Source of the DNA: Bilifractor porci
GTDB lineage: Bacteria; Bacillota; Clostridia; Lachnospirales; Lachnospiraceae
DNA length: 64,000 bases
Direction of reading: 5' to 3'
Assembly: GCF_009696005.1 (NCBI RefSeq)
Contig: NZ_VUMV01000002.1
Span: 248,001 to 312,000 of the forward strand
Under the pieces are notes generated by a model that ran no database searches, was not told the origin of the DNA, and saw nothing but the letters and a program-made list of their open reading frames with translations. The first letter of the stretch is position 1. Each line of letters starts with the position of its first letter. The position numbers were made by a program, and so were the translations under genes. Shown here in pieces: positions 51,802 through 60,242 of this stretch.

Positions 51802-54516
51802 ATGGTATCGCTGATGATTAATGGGTATGAATGTATGGTACAGGAAGGTACCACAATTCTGGAAGCGGCACAAGGTGCCGGTGCGCAAATCCCAACGCTC
51901 TGTTTCCTGAAAGAAATCAATGAGATCGGATCCTGCCGTCTCTGCGTGGTAGAGGCGGAGGGGGAAGATCATCTTCTTCCCGCATGTAATACCATCGTAA
52001 GAGAGGGCATGAAAATTCAGACGGAATCGCCAAGGGTTGTGGCTGCCCGAAGGGAGGTTCTGGATCTCCTGCTGTCCAATCACAAGCGAAACTGCTTTTT
52101 CTGCAGCAGGAACGGAGCCTGCGACCTGCAGAAATGGTGTAATTATTATGGCGTGGAGGAGAGCCGCTACATCGGCTCCAGAAAAAAGATCGAGAGGCCG
52201 CCAAAGGACAGCCATCCGTTTCTTTCCTACCACCCGGAGCTGTGCATCCACTGCCAGCGCTGCGTGAGTACTTGTGAGAACGCAACCGGGCGCCACGCGA
52301 TTAATCTGGGAAAAACGGGGATGTTCACGGTCATCGACGTGCCGTTTGGAGACGATTGGAAGACGACGCTCTGCGAATCCTGCGGAAACTGTGCGCAGGC
52401 ATGTCCGACGGGGGCGCTGACCGAGAAAAGAACCAAACAGTACAGACCCTGGGAGGTGCGCCGCGTCAGGACGACCTGTCCGCACTGTGCGACCGGCTGC
52501 CAGATGGACCTGATTGTCAAGGACAACCGGATTGTGGATGTCGAGGGGGCGGACGGGCCGTCCAATCATGGGCTTCTGTGTGTCAAGGGCAGATCCGGCA
52601 GCTTTGATTTTGTCCATTCTCCGGACAGACTGCGGTATCCTCTGATCCGGAACCGGGAGACAGGACAGCTGGAAAGAGCGACCTGGGATGAGGCGCTCGA
52701 TCTGGTGGCATCCCGTTTCATGGAGATCAAAAAGAAATACGGAACCGGATCGCTGGCAGGGTTCGCCTGCTCCCGGTCCCCCAATGAAGACATCTACATG
52801 GTCCAGAAAATGGTCCGGACCTGCTTCGGAAACAACAACGTGGACAACTGCGCGAGAGTCTGCCATTCCGCGTCCGTTTCCGGCCTGGCCACGACTCTGG
52901 GCTCCGGTGCGATGACCAATCCGATCGGGGATATCACACACGATGTGGACTGCATCCTTCTGGTAGGTTCCAATCCGGAAGAGGCGCATCCGGTTGTCGG
53001 GATGCAGATCCGCGAGGCCGTTCAGCACGGGACAAAGCTGATTATTGTGGATCCCAGGAAACTGGGACTCTCCCAATATGCGGATATTCATCTCCGGATC
53101 CGTCCCGGAACCAATATCATGTTCGCCAACGGCATGATGCATGTGATGATCCGGGAAGGGCTGGTGGATCAGGAGTTTATCCGGGAGCGCACAGAGGGAT
53201 TTGAAGAGCTGAAGAAAATCGTCAGCGATTATACGCCGGAGAAGGTTGCGGAGGTCTGCGGAATTGATAAGGACAAGCTGATAGAAGCGGCCAGAATGTA
53301 CGCGTCCGCGAAGAAAGCGCCGATTATTTATTGTCTGGGAGTCACGGAGCACAGCTCCGGGACGGAGGGGGTCATGGCAATGTCGAACATGGCCATGCTC
53401 TGCGGAAAACTGGGGAAACCCGGCTGCGGCGTCAATCCGCTGCGCGGACAGAACAATGTGCAGGGAGCCTGTGACATGGGAGCCATGCCGGATAAATATC
53501 CGGGGTATCAGAGTGTGATGGATGCGGCAGTCCGCGCGAAGTTTGAAAAGGCATGGGGAGTTCCGCTGAATCCGGACACCGGAGTTTTTGCGACGGATGT
53601 TTTCGGTGCCGCGATCCGCAAGGAAATCCGTGGCCTGTACATCTACGGCGAGGATCCTGTCGTGACGGACGCGGATACCACGCATATTATCAAGGCGCTG
53701 AAAAGTCTGGATTTCTTCGTGCTGCAGGAGCTGTTTCTGACGGAGACCGCTCAGTACGCGGACGTTATCCTCCCGGGTATGAGCTACGCGGAGAAGGAAG
53801 GAACCTTTACCAATACGGAGAGGAGAGTCTGCCGGGTGAGGAAGGCAGTAGATCTCACGAAGGATCCGTCCTTTGACATCCGTTTGGATACGGATATCAT
53901 CATTGACCTGATGAACCGTATGGGTTATCCGCAGAAAAAGATGACATCGGCGCAGATTATGGATGAAATTGCGTCTGTGACTCCGAGCTTTGCAGGCATC
54001 AGCCATCAGAGGCTGGATGAGACGCCGGACTTTCTGCAGTGGCCCTGTACAGGCAGGGATCATCCGGGAACACCGATCATGCATGTGGGGAAATTTTCCA
54101 GGGGGCTGGGATGGCTTTACCCGACCAGATATACGCCTCCGGCAGAGACGCCGGACAGGGATTATCCGTTCTGCCTGATGACGGGAAGAATTCTTTATCA
54201 CTACACAACCCGCGCCATGACGGGACGGACGCCGGGGCTGATGGAGATTGAGGGCAGTTCCTTTATCGAGATGAACCAAAAAGACGCGGATCGGATGGGA
54301 ATCGCGGACGGGGAGAAAATCCGGGTCTCCTCCAGGCGGGGAAGTATTACCACCTCAGCGAGAGTGGGAACGAGGGTCAACGAGGGAGAAACCTGGATGC
54401 CCTTCCATTTTCCGGACGGAAACGCGAACTGGCTGACCAATGCCGCCCTGGATCCGAAATGCCGGATTCCGGAATACAAGGTTTGCGCGGTCCGGATTGA
54501 AAAAATATCCGGTTGA
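51802..54516 (+). CDS. fdhF: Cysteine formate dehydrogenase (non-seleno paralogue)
   Basis: A 904-residue paralogue of the Sec enzyme, closely similar over its whole length with the same domain order: 2Fe-2S start (GTTILEAAQGAGAQIPTLC), NuoG-like site CFFCSRNGACDLQKW, two 4Fe-4S motifs and the bis-MGD domain (TTCPHCATGCQMDL). The catalytic residue is Cys354 (codon TGC at 52861), followed by His355, exactly matching Sec354. It should work without selenium, probably at lower turnover. Start ATG 51802 is set by GGAGG; the frame is open from 51640 across the tRNA but that part is not protein. selA follows after 96 bases. Confidence 0.92.
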   Translation: MVSLMINGYECMVQEGTTILEAAQGAGAQIPTLCFLKEINEIGSCRLCVVEAEGEDHLLPACNTIVREGMKIQTESPRVVAARREVLDLLLSNHKRNCFFCSRNGACDLQKWCNYYGVEESRYIGSRKKIERPPKDSHPFLSYHPELCIHCQRCVSTCENATGRHAINLGKTGMFTVIDVPFGDDWKTTLCESCGNCAQACPTGALTEKRTKQYRPWEVRRVRTTCPHCATGCQMDLIVKDNRIVDVEGADGPSNHGLLCVKGRSGSFDFVHSPDRLRYPLIRNRETGQLERATWDEALDLVASRFMEIKKKYGTGSLAGFACSRSPNEDIYMVQKMVRTCFGNNNVDNCARVCHSASVSGLATTLGSGAMTNPIGDITHDVDCILLVGSNPEEAHPVVGMQIREAVQHGTKLIIVDPRKLGLSQYADIHLRIRPGTNIMFANGMMHVMIREGLVDQEFIRERTEGFEELKKIVSDYTPEKVAEVCGIDKDKLIEAARMYASAKKAPIIYCLGVTEHSSGTEGVMAMSNMAMLCGKLGKPGCGVNPLRGQNNVQGACDMGAMPDKYPGYQSVMDAAVRAKFEKAWGVPLNPDTGVFATDVFGAAIRKEIRGLYIYGEDPVVTDADTTHIIKALKSLDFFVLQELFLTETAQYADVILPGMSYAEKEGTFTNTERRVCRVRKAVDLTKDPSFDIRLDTDIIIDLMNRMGYPQKKMTSAQIMDEIASVTPSFAGISHQRLDETPDFLQWPCTGRDHPGTPIMHVGKFSRGLGWLYPTRYTPPAETPDRDYPFCLMTGRILYHYTTRAMTGRTPGLMEIEGSSFIEMNQKDADRMGIADGEKIRVSSRRGSITTSARVGTRVNEGETWMPFHFPDGNANWLTNAALDPKCRIPEYKVCAVRIEKISG

Positions 54517-54612
54517 TCCGGAAGCGGCTTCCGGAGCCGAAGTCAGAAAAGGATGTCGGCGCATGCGCCGGGCGGGGAGATGAGCCGGGAGAATCTGAGG
54601 CACGGAGCAGAG

Positions 54613-56067
54613 ATGAGACAGGAACTTTTAAGACAAATACCGAAGATAGACGTACTGCTGCAGGATGAAAGACTGCGGCAGGTGATAGAGAAATACGGGA
54701 GGACCCGCACGGCGGATGTCCTGCGCACGGTGACCGGGGAAATCCGCGGGGCGGTTTTGTCAGGAGAAGAAACCACTGTGCCGGATGCGGATGAGATTCT
54801 GCGGATGGCCCTGTGCAGACTGGAGGAAAATCCTGCCTGTTCTCTCAGGCCGGTGATAAACGGAACCGGCATCATCCTTCACACGAACCTGGGCCGGGCG
54901 CCCCTGTCCGAGCGGGCGCTGCGGGCGGTGGAGGCTGCCGCCGGGGGGTATTCCAATCTGGAATACCGTCTGGACTCCGGGAGCAGAGGGTCTCGCCACG
55001 ACCATGTGACGGAGATTCTGCGGGAACTCTGCGGGACAGAGGACGCCATGGTGGTCAATAATAATGCGGCCGCCGTTCTTCTTTCGGTGGCAGCGCTTGC
55101 CCGCGGGAAGGAGGTTCTGGTCTCCCGCGGGGAGCTGATAGAGATCGGCGGATCCTTCCGGATTCCGGATGTCTGTGAGCAGAGCGGAGCCGTTCTCCGC
55201 GAGGTAGGGACGACAAACCGCACACGCCTTGCGGATTACCAGGGCGCGCTGAATGAGGAGACGGGCGCTGTCTTTAAGGCGCACACCAGCAATTACCGGA
55301 TTGTCGGGTTTACGGAGGAGACATCTCTGGAAGAACTTTCCGGGCTTGCCCTGGAAAACGGCATCCCGCTGATTTATGATATGGGAAGCGGGCTGTTTGA
55401 AGGGCTGGAACGGTACGGGATCGAAGAGCCGGACATCCTGCATGCACAGAAAGCAGGAGCAGATGTGATTACGTTCAGCGGAGACAAGCTTCTTGGCGCC
55501 GCCCAGGCAGGGCTGATTGTCGGCAGAAAGCAGTATATTGAGAGGATGAAGCGTCATCCGCTGGCCAGAGCGCTCCGGGTGGACAAAATGACCCTTGCGG
55601 CACTGGAGGCTACCCTATATGAATACCGGGACAGAAATCAGGCGCGCCGGGAGATTCCTGTTCTCCGGATGATCTCGGAGAGTCCGGAAGCACTTCGGAA
55701 AAAGGCGGAAGCGCTCTGCGCGCGGCTGGCCGGCACCGCCGGGAGCGGAAGGCTGACGTTTGCCGTGGAACCATGCCGGGACCGGACCGGGGGCGGATCG
55801 GCTCCGCTGAATGCCCTGGAAGGATATGCAGTGACTGTGCGTCTGGACACCGGAGGATCAGAAGATATATCTGTTCCGGAGAAAAAGTGTATGTCCTGCA
55901 CAGGTATTCATACGCTGGAGGATCTGGAGAAGGCTCTGCGGCTGGCGGAATTTCCTCTGATTGCCCGGATCACACAGGATCGTCTCTGGATCTCTGTCCG
56001 GACGCTTCTGGCGGGGGATGAGGAAAAAATCGCAGAGGATTTTGAAAAAATCAGTAGGCTGCCGTAA
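54613..56067 (+). CDS. selA: SelA: L-seryl-tRNA(Sec) selenium transferase
   Basis: A 484-residue PLP enzyme that converts seryl-tRNA-Sec to selenocysteyl-tRNA-Sec using selenophosphate. Marks: the N-terminal helix LLRQIPKIDVLLQDERL, NGTGIILHTNLGRAPLSE, YSNLEYRLDSGSRGSRHDHV, the PLP lysine Lys292 in TFSGDKLLGAAQAG, and a C-terminal domain with ISVPEKKCMSCTGIH in place of the usual Gly-rich stretch. ATG 54613 has GGAG five bases upstream; ATG 54553 and 54580 are in frame but less well placed. It lies directly after the Cys enzyme. Confidence 0.92.
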   Translation: MRQELLRQIPKIDVLLQDERLRQVIEKYGRTRTADVLRTVTGEIRGAVLSGEETTVPDADEILRMALCRLEENPACSLRPVINGTGIILHTNLGRAPLSERALRAVEAAAGGYSNLEYRLDSGSRGSRHDHVTEILRELCGTEDAMVVNNNAAAVLLSVAALARGKEVLVSRGELIEIGGSFRIPDVCEQSGAVLREVGTTNRTRLADYQGALNEETGAVFKAHTSNYRIVGFTEETSLEELSGLALENGIPLIYDMGSGLFEGLERYGIEEPDILHAQKAGADVITFSGDKLLGAAQAGLIVGRKQYIERMKRHPLARALRVDKMTLAALEATLYEYRDRNQARREIPVLRMISESPEALRKKAEALCARLAGTAGSGRLTFAVEPCRDRTGGGSAPLNALEGYAVTVRLDTGGSEDISVPEKKCMSCTGIHTLEDLEKALRLAEFPLIARITQDRLWISVRTLLAGDEEKIAEDFEKISRLP

Positions 56068-56094
56068 TGGAAAAATCCGAGATCGGAGAACGGG

Positions 56095-56715
56095 GTGCTG
56101 CAGGTGAAACGGATCGCGGTGGATGCCCTGATTCTGGCAGGCGGAAAAAATCTCCGCATGCGGGGAAATTACAAGGGAGATCTGAAAGCAGGGGGAGAAA
56201 CCTTTGCGGATCATCTGATCCGCGAGATGAAAAAAATATCGGACCATATTTATCTCTCCTATGGTGCAGTCAGCCACGGGGAGAAAGAGGGATGTACGGT
56301 TGTCCGGGACATTCACCCCGGCTGCGGTCCTGTTTCCGGACTGGAGGCAGGGCTTACATTCTGCTGTTCGGAATATCTTCTGGCGGCGGCGTGTGATATG
56401 CCGTTTCTTCGGGCGGAGTTTTACGAGCTGCTATTGGACAGGGGGGCGGAAGAAGCGGAAAAAACCGGCCTCTTTCCGGACTGTATTGTTCCGCTTCTGC
56501 ACGGACGCCCGGATGTTCTTGCTGCTGTATACAGCAAAAGAATGCTTCCGGTTATCCGCCGGCTGATCAGGCAGGGCATTTATAAGCCGCGCGCAGCGGC
56601 GGAGCAGGTGAATACCCTGTATGTTCCGCTGGACGGCCTTCCGGAATACGCGACTATGCTGCAGAACATCAATACGCCGGAGGAGTACAGTAAAATAACA
56701 GAACGTTCATTATAG
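56095..56715 (+). CDS. mobA: MobA: molybdenum cofactor guanylyltransferase
   Basis: A 206-residue nucleotidyltransferase that adds GMP to molybdopterin to make MGD, the cofactor of the two formate dehydrogenases. The GTP loop is LILAGGKNLRMRGNYKGDL, a variant of LAGGxSxRMGxDK; then YGAVSHGE, HPGCGPVSGLEAG and the metal-binding AACDMPFL. GTG 56095 is the likely start, behind GGAGA. It is placed between selA and selB, far from its partner mobB, which supports one functional island. Confidence 0.85.
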   Translation: MLQVKRIAVDALILAGGKNLRMRGNYKGDLKAGGETFADHLIREMKKISDHIYLSYGAVSHGEKEGCTVVRDIHPGCGPVSGLEAGLTFCCSEYLLAAACDMPFLRAEFYELLLDRGAEEAEKTGLFPDCIVPLLHGRPDVLAAVYSKRMLPVIRRLIRQGIYKPRAAAEQVNTLYVPLDGLPEYATMLQNINTPEEYSKITERSL

Positions 56716-56813
56716 ATAATAGCGTGTACAGGCGGGGAGCTTATACACTGATTCATCATGGAATGCCGGGAAAAGCCGGCAAAATGATTCCATGGGAATG
56801 TTGTGGAAGAGAA

Positions 56814-58742
56814 ATGAATAACATCATCATCGGAACGGCGGGACATGTGGATCATGGAAAAACCTGTCTGATAAAGGCGCTGACCGGGACGGACACGGAC
56901 CGGCTGGCGGAGGAAAAGAAAAGGGGAATCACCATCGAGAACGGATTTGCCAGCCTGCCGAACGAGGAAGGGCTGCGGATCGGCATCATAGACGTTCCCG
57001 GACATGAGAAATTTATCCGGAATATGCTGGCTGGAATCGGGGGCATAGACCTGGTTCTTCTGGTTATCGCCTTGGATGAGGGAATTATGCCGCAGACCAG
57101 GGAGCATTTTGATATTCTGAAAATGCTTCACATCCCGCGGGGGATTCTTGTATTTACCAAGCTGGATCTGGCGGATGAAGAACTGATCCGTATGGCGGAA
57201 GAAGAGACGGATGAAATGGTAAAGGGAAGCTTCCTGGAGCATGCGCCCCGGATCTGCGTCTCGGCTGTGACAGGAGAAAACATTCCGGAGCTGAAGAGGC
57301 TGATTCTTGAAAACGTCCGGAATACGGCCGTAAGGAGAATAGATCCGGAGATGTTCCGGCTTCCGGCAGATCGTGTTTTTTCCCTAAAAGGTGTGGGCAC
57401 TGTCGTGACAGGAACGCTGGTGGAAGGTTCCTGCTCCGTGGGGGAAGAGCTGATGGTTTACCCGCAGCAGAAGATTGTACGGGTCCGTTCGATACAGAGC
57501 CACAATCAGCAGGAAACCACGGCATATGCGGGACAGCGGACCGCGCTGAATCTGGCGGATATCCGTAAGGAGGAGCTGGAGAGAGGAGAAGTCATCGCGC
57601 GGCCGGGGCGGATGATCCCGTCCATGATGCTGGATGCCCGTGTGCAGCTGTTTTCCGATGCCCGGCATACCCTGAAAAATAACAGCAGGGTACATATCAG
57701 TTTCGGGGCTGCCAGGGCGGACTGCAAGGCGGTTCTTCTGGATGCCGCGGAGCTGAAGGCAGGGGAGGAAGCCTATGTGCAGTTCCGTTTTGAAGAGCCG
57801 GTGGCCGTAAGAAAGGGTGACCGGTTCATCCTGCTTTTTTATTCCCCGGTAGAAACCTTCGGCGGCGGCGTATTTCTGGAGGCGGACGCCAGAAAGCACA
57901 GGAGAAACCAGGAGAATGTTCTTCGCGGACTGCAGATCAAGGAACAGGGAACAGACGCGGAGCAGCTGGAGGAAGAGCTTCGGGAATACAGTGCAGAGAT
58001 CCCTTCTGTATCGGAGTTTTCGGTACGTCTGAATCTTACGGAAGAAAGAACGGCGGAACTTCTGCTGGAGCTGAAGGAAAAGAAGCGGGCCATCTCCATC
58101 GGAACCGACAGGTATATTCACATGGATTTCTGGAAGGTGATTGCCGCCTGCGCAGAGAAGATGCTGAAAAAATTTCACGAGGAAAACTCCGTTATCCGGC
58201 AGATGGAAAAAGCGGAGTTTTACAACCGGATCAGCGCCCGGTTTGCGCTGAAAAAGAATCAGCAGGAGCTGATTCTTCATGAACTGGTAAAGCGGAAGGT
58301 GCTCCAGATTTCCGAAGGCGGAGTGATGCTTTACGGCGTGGACGAGACGCCGGACGCAGAGGTGGCCCGCCTTGCCGAGCAGCTCCTGAAGCAGTACCGG
58401 AAGGCCGGGTTTGAAGTGCCTTACACAGAAAAACTGGCGGAACAGTACAGAAACCCAAGGCAGATCCGCCAGATCCTGTCAGATCTGGGGAAGAAGGGGA
58501 AACTTGTCCGGGTGGATGCGTCCGCCTATATGGCGAAGGAGCACTGGGACTACGTGACAGACGTTCTCTATCAGAAGCTAGACAGAGACGGACAGATCAC
58601 CCTGGCAGAGTATCGGGATCTCCTTCACACCTCCCGGAAATATTCGCAGATGTTCCTGGAGGCGTTTGATAAAAGAAAATACACAAAACTGGTCGGGGAT
58701 GTCCACTATAAAATTAAGGACAGGCCGGAGAATCGTACCTGA
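56814..58742 (+). CDS. selB: SelB: selenocysteine-specific elongation factor
   Basis: A 642-residue GTPase that brings selenocysteyl-tRNA to UGA codons followed by a SECIS. G1 is GTAGHVDHGKTCLI with Lys16, then GITIENGF and IIDVPGHEKFIRNMLAG. EF-Tu-like domains II and III follow, and the C-terminal winged-helix repeats (about 400-642) that bind the SECIS, with MEKAEFYNRISARFALKKNQ and HWDYVTDVLYQKLDRDG. The start is ATG 56814; the frame is open upstream in sequence without a ribosome site. Together with selA, selC and selD it gives a full Sec-decoding set inside 15 kb. Confidence 0.93.
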   Translation: MNNIIIGTAGHVDHGKTCLIKALTGTDTDRLAEEKKRGITIENGFASLPNEEGLRIGIIDVPGHEKFIRNMLAGIGGIDLVLLVIALDEGIMPQTREHFDILKMLHIPRGILVFTKLDLADEELIRMAEEETDEMVKGSFLEHAPRICVSAVTGENIPELKRLILENVRNTAVRRIDPEMFRLPADRVFSLKGVGTVVTGTLVEGSCSVGEELMVYPQQKIVRVRSIQSHNQQETTAYAGQRTALNLADIRKEELERGEVIARPGRMIPSMMLDARVQLFSDARHTLKNNSRVHISFGAARADCKAVLLDAAELKAGEEAYVQFRFEEPVAVRKGDRFILLFYSPVETFGGGVFLEADARKHRRNQENVLRGLQIKEQGTDAEQLEEELREYSAEIPSVSEFSVRLNLTEERTAELLLELKEKKRAISIGTDRYIHMDFWKVIAACAEKMLKKFHEENSVIRQMEKAEFYNRISARFALKKNQQELILHELVKRKVLQISEGGVMLYGVDETPDAEVARLAEQLLKQYRKAGFEVPYTEKLAEQYRNPRQIRQILSDLGKKGKLVRVDASAYMAKEHWDYVTDVLYQKLDRDGQITLAEYRDLLHTSRKYSQMFLEAFDKRKYTKLVGDVHYKIKDRPENRT

Positions 58743-58788
58743 AGAGGCGTCAGGCCAGAGAAAAAATCAGAAAGCAGGAGACAGGGCA

Positions 58789-59712
58789 ATGGGAAAAGTA
58801 ATTGCTGTGTGTGTCAGTGAAAAAAAGGGTACGCAGAAGAGACCGGTGGACAGTATTACGCTGAAAACCGACTGGGGCGTGGAGGGAGACGCCCATGCGG
58901 GAAAATGGCATCGCCAGGTCAGTCTTCTTTCCTATGAGAAAATAGAAGAATTTCGTCGTAAGGGAGCTAAGGTAGAGTTCGGCGCGTTCGGGGAGAATAT
59001 TGTTGTGGAGGGATACGATTTGAAAGAACTTCCTGTGGGAACCCGATTTCGTATCGGAGAAGTTCTTCTGGAACTTACCCAGGTCGGAAAAGCCTGCCAC
59101 AGCCACTGTGAAATCTATAAGGTGATGGGAGACTGCATTATGCCAAGGGAAGGAGTTTTTACGGTTGTTCTGAAAGGAGGAACCATCCGTCCGGGAGACA
59201 CCGTGACCATGCTGGAACCTTCTCCGGACAGGCCCTTTACGGCAGCGGTGATCACACTTTCGGACAGGGCAAGCAGGGGAGAATATGAGGACAAATCCGG
59301 CCCGGCAGTCCGGGAGGTGCTGGAAAAGGCCGGCTATCATGTTGTAGAGCAGATCATTCTGCCGGATGGAAAAGAAAAACTGAAAGCAGAGCTGATCCGC
59401 CTGACAGAACAGCGGCAGGTCAACGTAATTTTTACCACAGGTGGAACCGGATTTTCCGTGCGCGACCTGACCCCGGAGGCAACAAAGGAAGTCAGTGAGC
59501 GGGAGGTGCCGGGAATCGGGGAGGCTCTGAGGGCTTATTCTATGCAGTTTACCACGCATGCCATCCTGAGCCGTCAGACGGCGGGAATCCGTAAGAAAAC
59601 TCTGATCGTAAATCTTCCCGGCAGTCCTAAGGCATGCCGGGAGGATCTGGATTTCCTGCTGTCCCCGCTGAAACATGGGCTGGGAATTCTGCGCGGCACA
59701 GAGACAGACTGA
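58789..59712 (+). CDS. MOSC domain fused to a MogA/MoaB molybdopterin-binding domain
   Basis: A 307-residue fusion. Residues 1-145 are a MOSC domain (WGVEGDAHAGKWHRQVSLLS, FGAFGENIVVEG and the conserved Cys in GKACHSHCEIYK), a fold linked to sulfur transfer to the molybdenum cofactor. Residues 150-307 are MogA/MoaB-like (LSDRASRGEYEDKSGPAVRE and TTGGTGFSVRDLTPEA), which adenylates molybdopterin before MoeA acts. The ATG 58789 has GGAGACAGGG upstream. It closes the island after selB. Such fusions occur in other Clostridia. Confidence 0.85.
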   Translation: MGKVIAVCVSEKKGTQKRPVDSITLKTDWGVEGDAHAGKWHRQVSLLSYEKIEEFRRKGAKVEFGAFGENIVVEGYDLKELPVGTRFRIGEVLLELTQVGKACHSHCEIYKVMGDCIMPREGVFTVVLKGGTIRPGDTVTMLEPSPDRPFTAAVITLSDRASRGEYEDKSGPAVREVLEKAGYHVVEQIILPDGKEKLKAELIRLTEQRQVNVIFTTGGTGFSVRDLTPEATKEVSEREVPGIGEALRAYSMQFTTHAILSRQTAGIRKKTLIVNLPGSPKACREDLDFLLSPLKHGLGILRGTETD

Positions 59713-59721
59713 AAAATGAAC

Positions 59722-59750
59722 TTGAAACCTGCCCGGATTGCGGTTATTAT
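59722..59750 (+). promoter_or_regulatory. Promoter of the Rrf2 regulator gene
   Basis: TTGAAA at 59722-59727 and TATTAT at 59745-59750, 17 bases apart; the AT-rich extension reads TATAAT at 59750-59755. Confidence 0.55.
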
Positions 59751-59792
59751 ATAATGTAAAAAAAAACATGACAGCACTACAGGGAGTTAAGG

Positions 59793-60242
59793 ATGCAGGT
59801 TTCCACAAAATTTACGATTGCCATTCATATTCTGGCGGCCGCGGAATATTTTAAGGAAGATTATAAGATTACCAGTGAGTTTCTGGCCTCCAGTATCGGG
59901 AGCAACCCGGTTATCATACGAAACATCATGGGACAGCTGAAGGACGCCAATCTGATTGCCGTCCGCCGCGGTCCGGGAGGAATTACGCTTACAAGGCCGA
60001 TGGATCAGATTACGTTTTATGATGTCTATGAGGCGGTGGAGACAAACAAGGAAGAACTGTTTAATTTCCATGAAAACCTGAATCTCAACTGCCCGGTCGG
60101 GAGAAATATCCACGGAGCGCTGGATGACAAGCTGGCAGAGCTTCAGAAAGAGTTCGAGGAGGATCTGAAGAAATTCAATGTCGGCATGGTAGTCCGTGAC
60201 CTGCAGAAAGAAAGCAAAAAGGAAGCGCAGGTCAACGGATAG
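59793..60242 (+). CDS. Rrf2-family transcriptional regulator
   Basis: A 149-residue winged-helix protein: MQVSTKFTIAIHILAAAEYF, then SEFLASSIGSNPVIIRNIMG and the wing RRGPGGITLTRPMDQI. The cluster-binding region of IscR or NsrR needs three Cys; here only one remains (LNLNCPVGRN), so it probably has no Fe-S cluster and senses a small molecule, like YwnA-type members. ATG 59793 lies behind GGGAG. The 3' end overlaps the convergent membrane gene by eleven bases. Possible regulator of the island, but not shown. Confidence 0.85.
   Translation: MQVSTKFTIAIHILAAAEYFKEDYKITSEFLASSIGSNPVIIRNIMGQLKDANLIAVRRGPGGITLTRPMDQITFYDVYEAVETNKEELFNFHENLNLNCPVGRNIHGALDDKLAELQKEFEEDLKKFNVGMVVRDLQKESKKEAQVNG

Noticed and set aside
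51745-54279. 844-codon minus-strand open frame opposite the Cys formate dehydrogenase
   Set aside because: It is an antisense shadow; the plus strand encodes a complete known enzyme.
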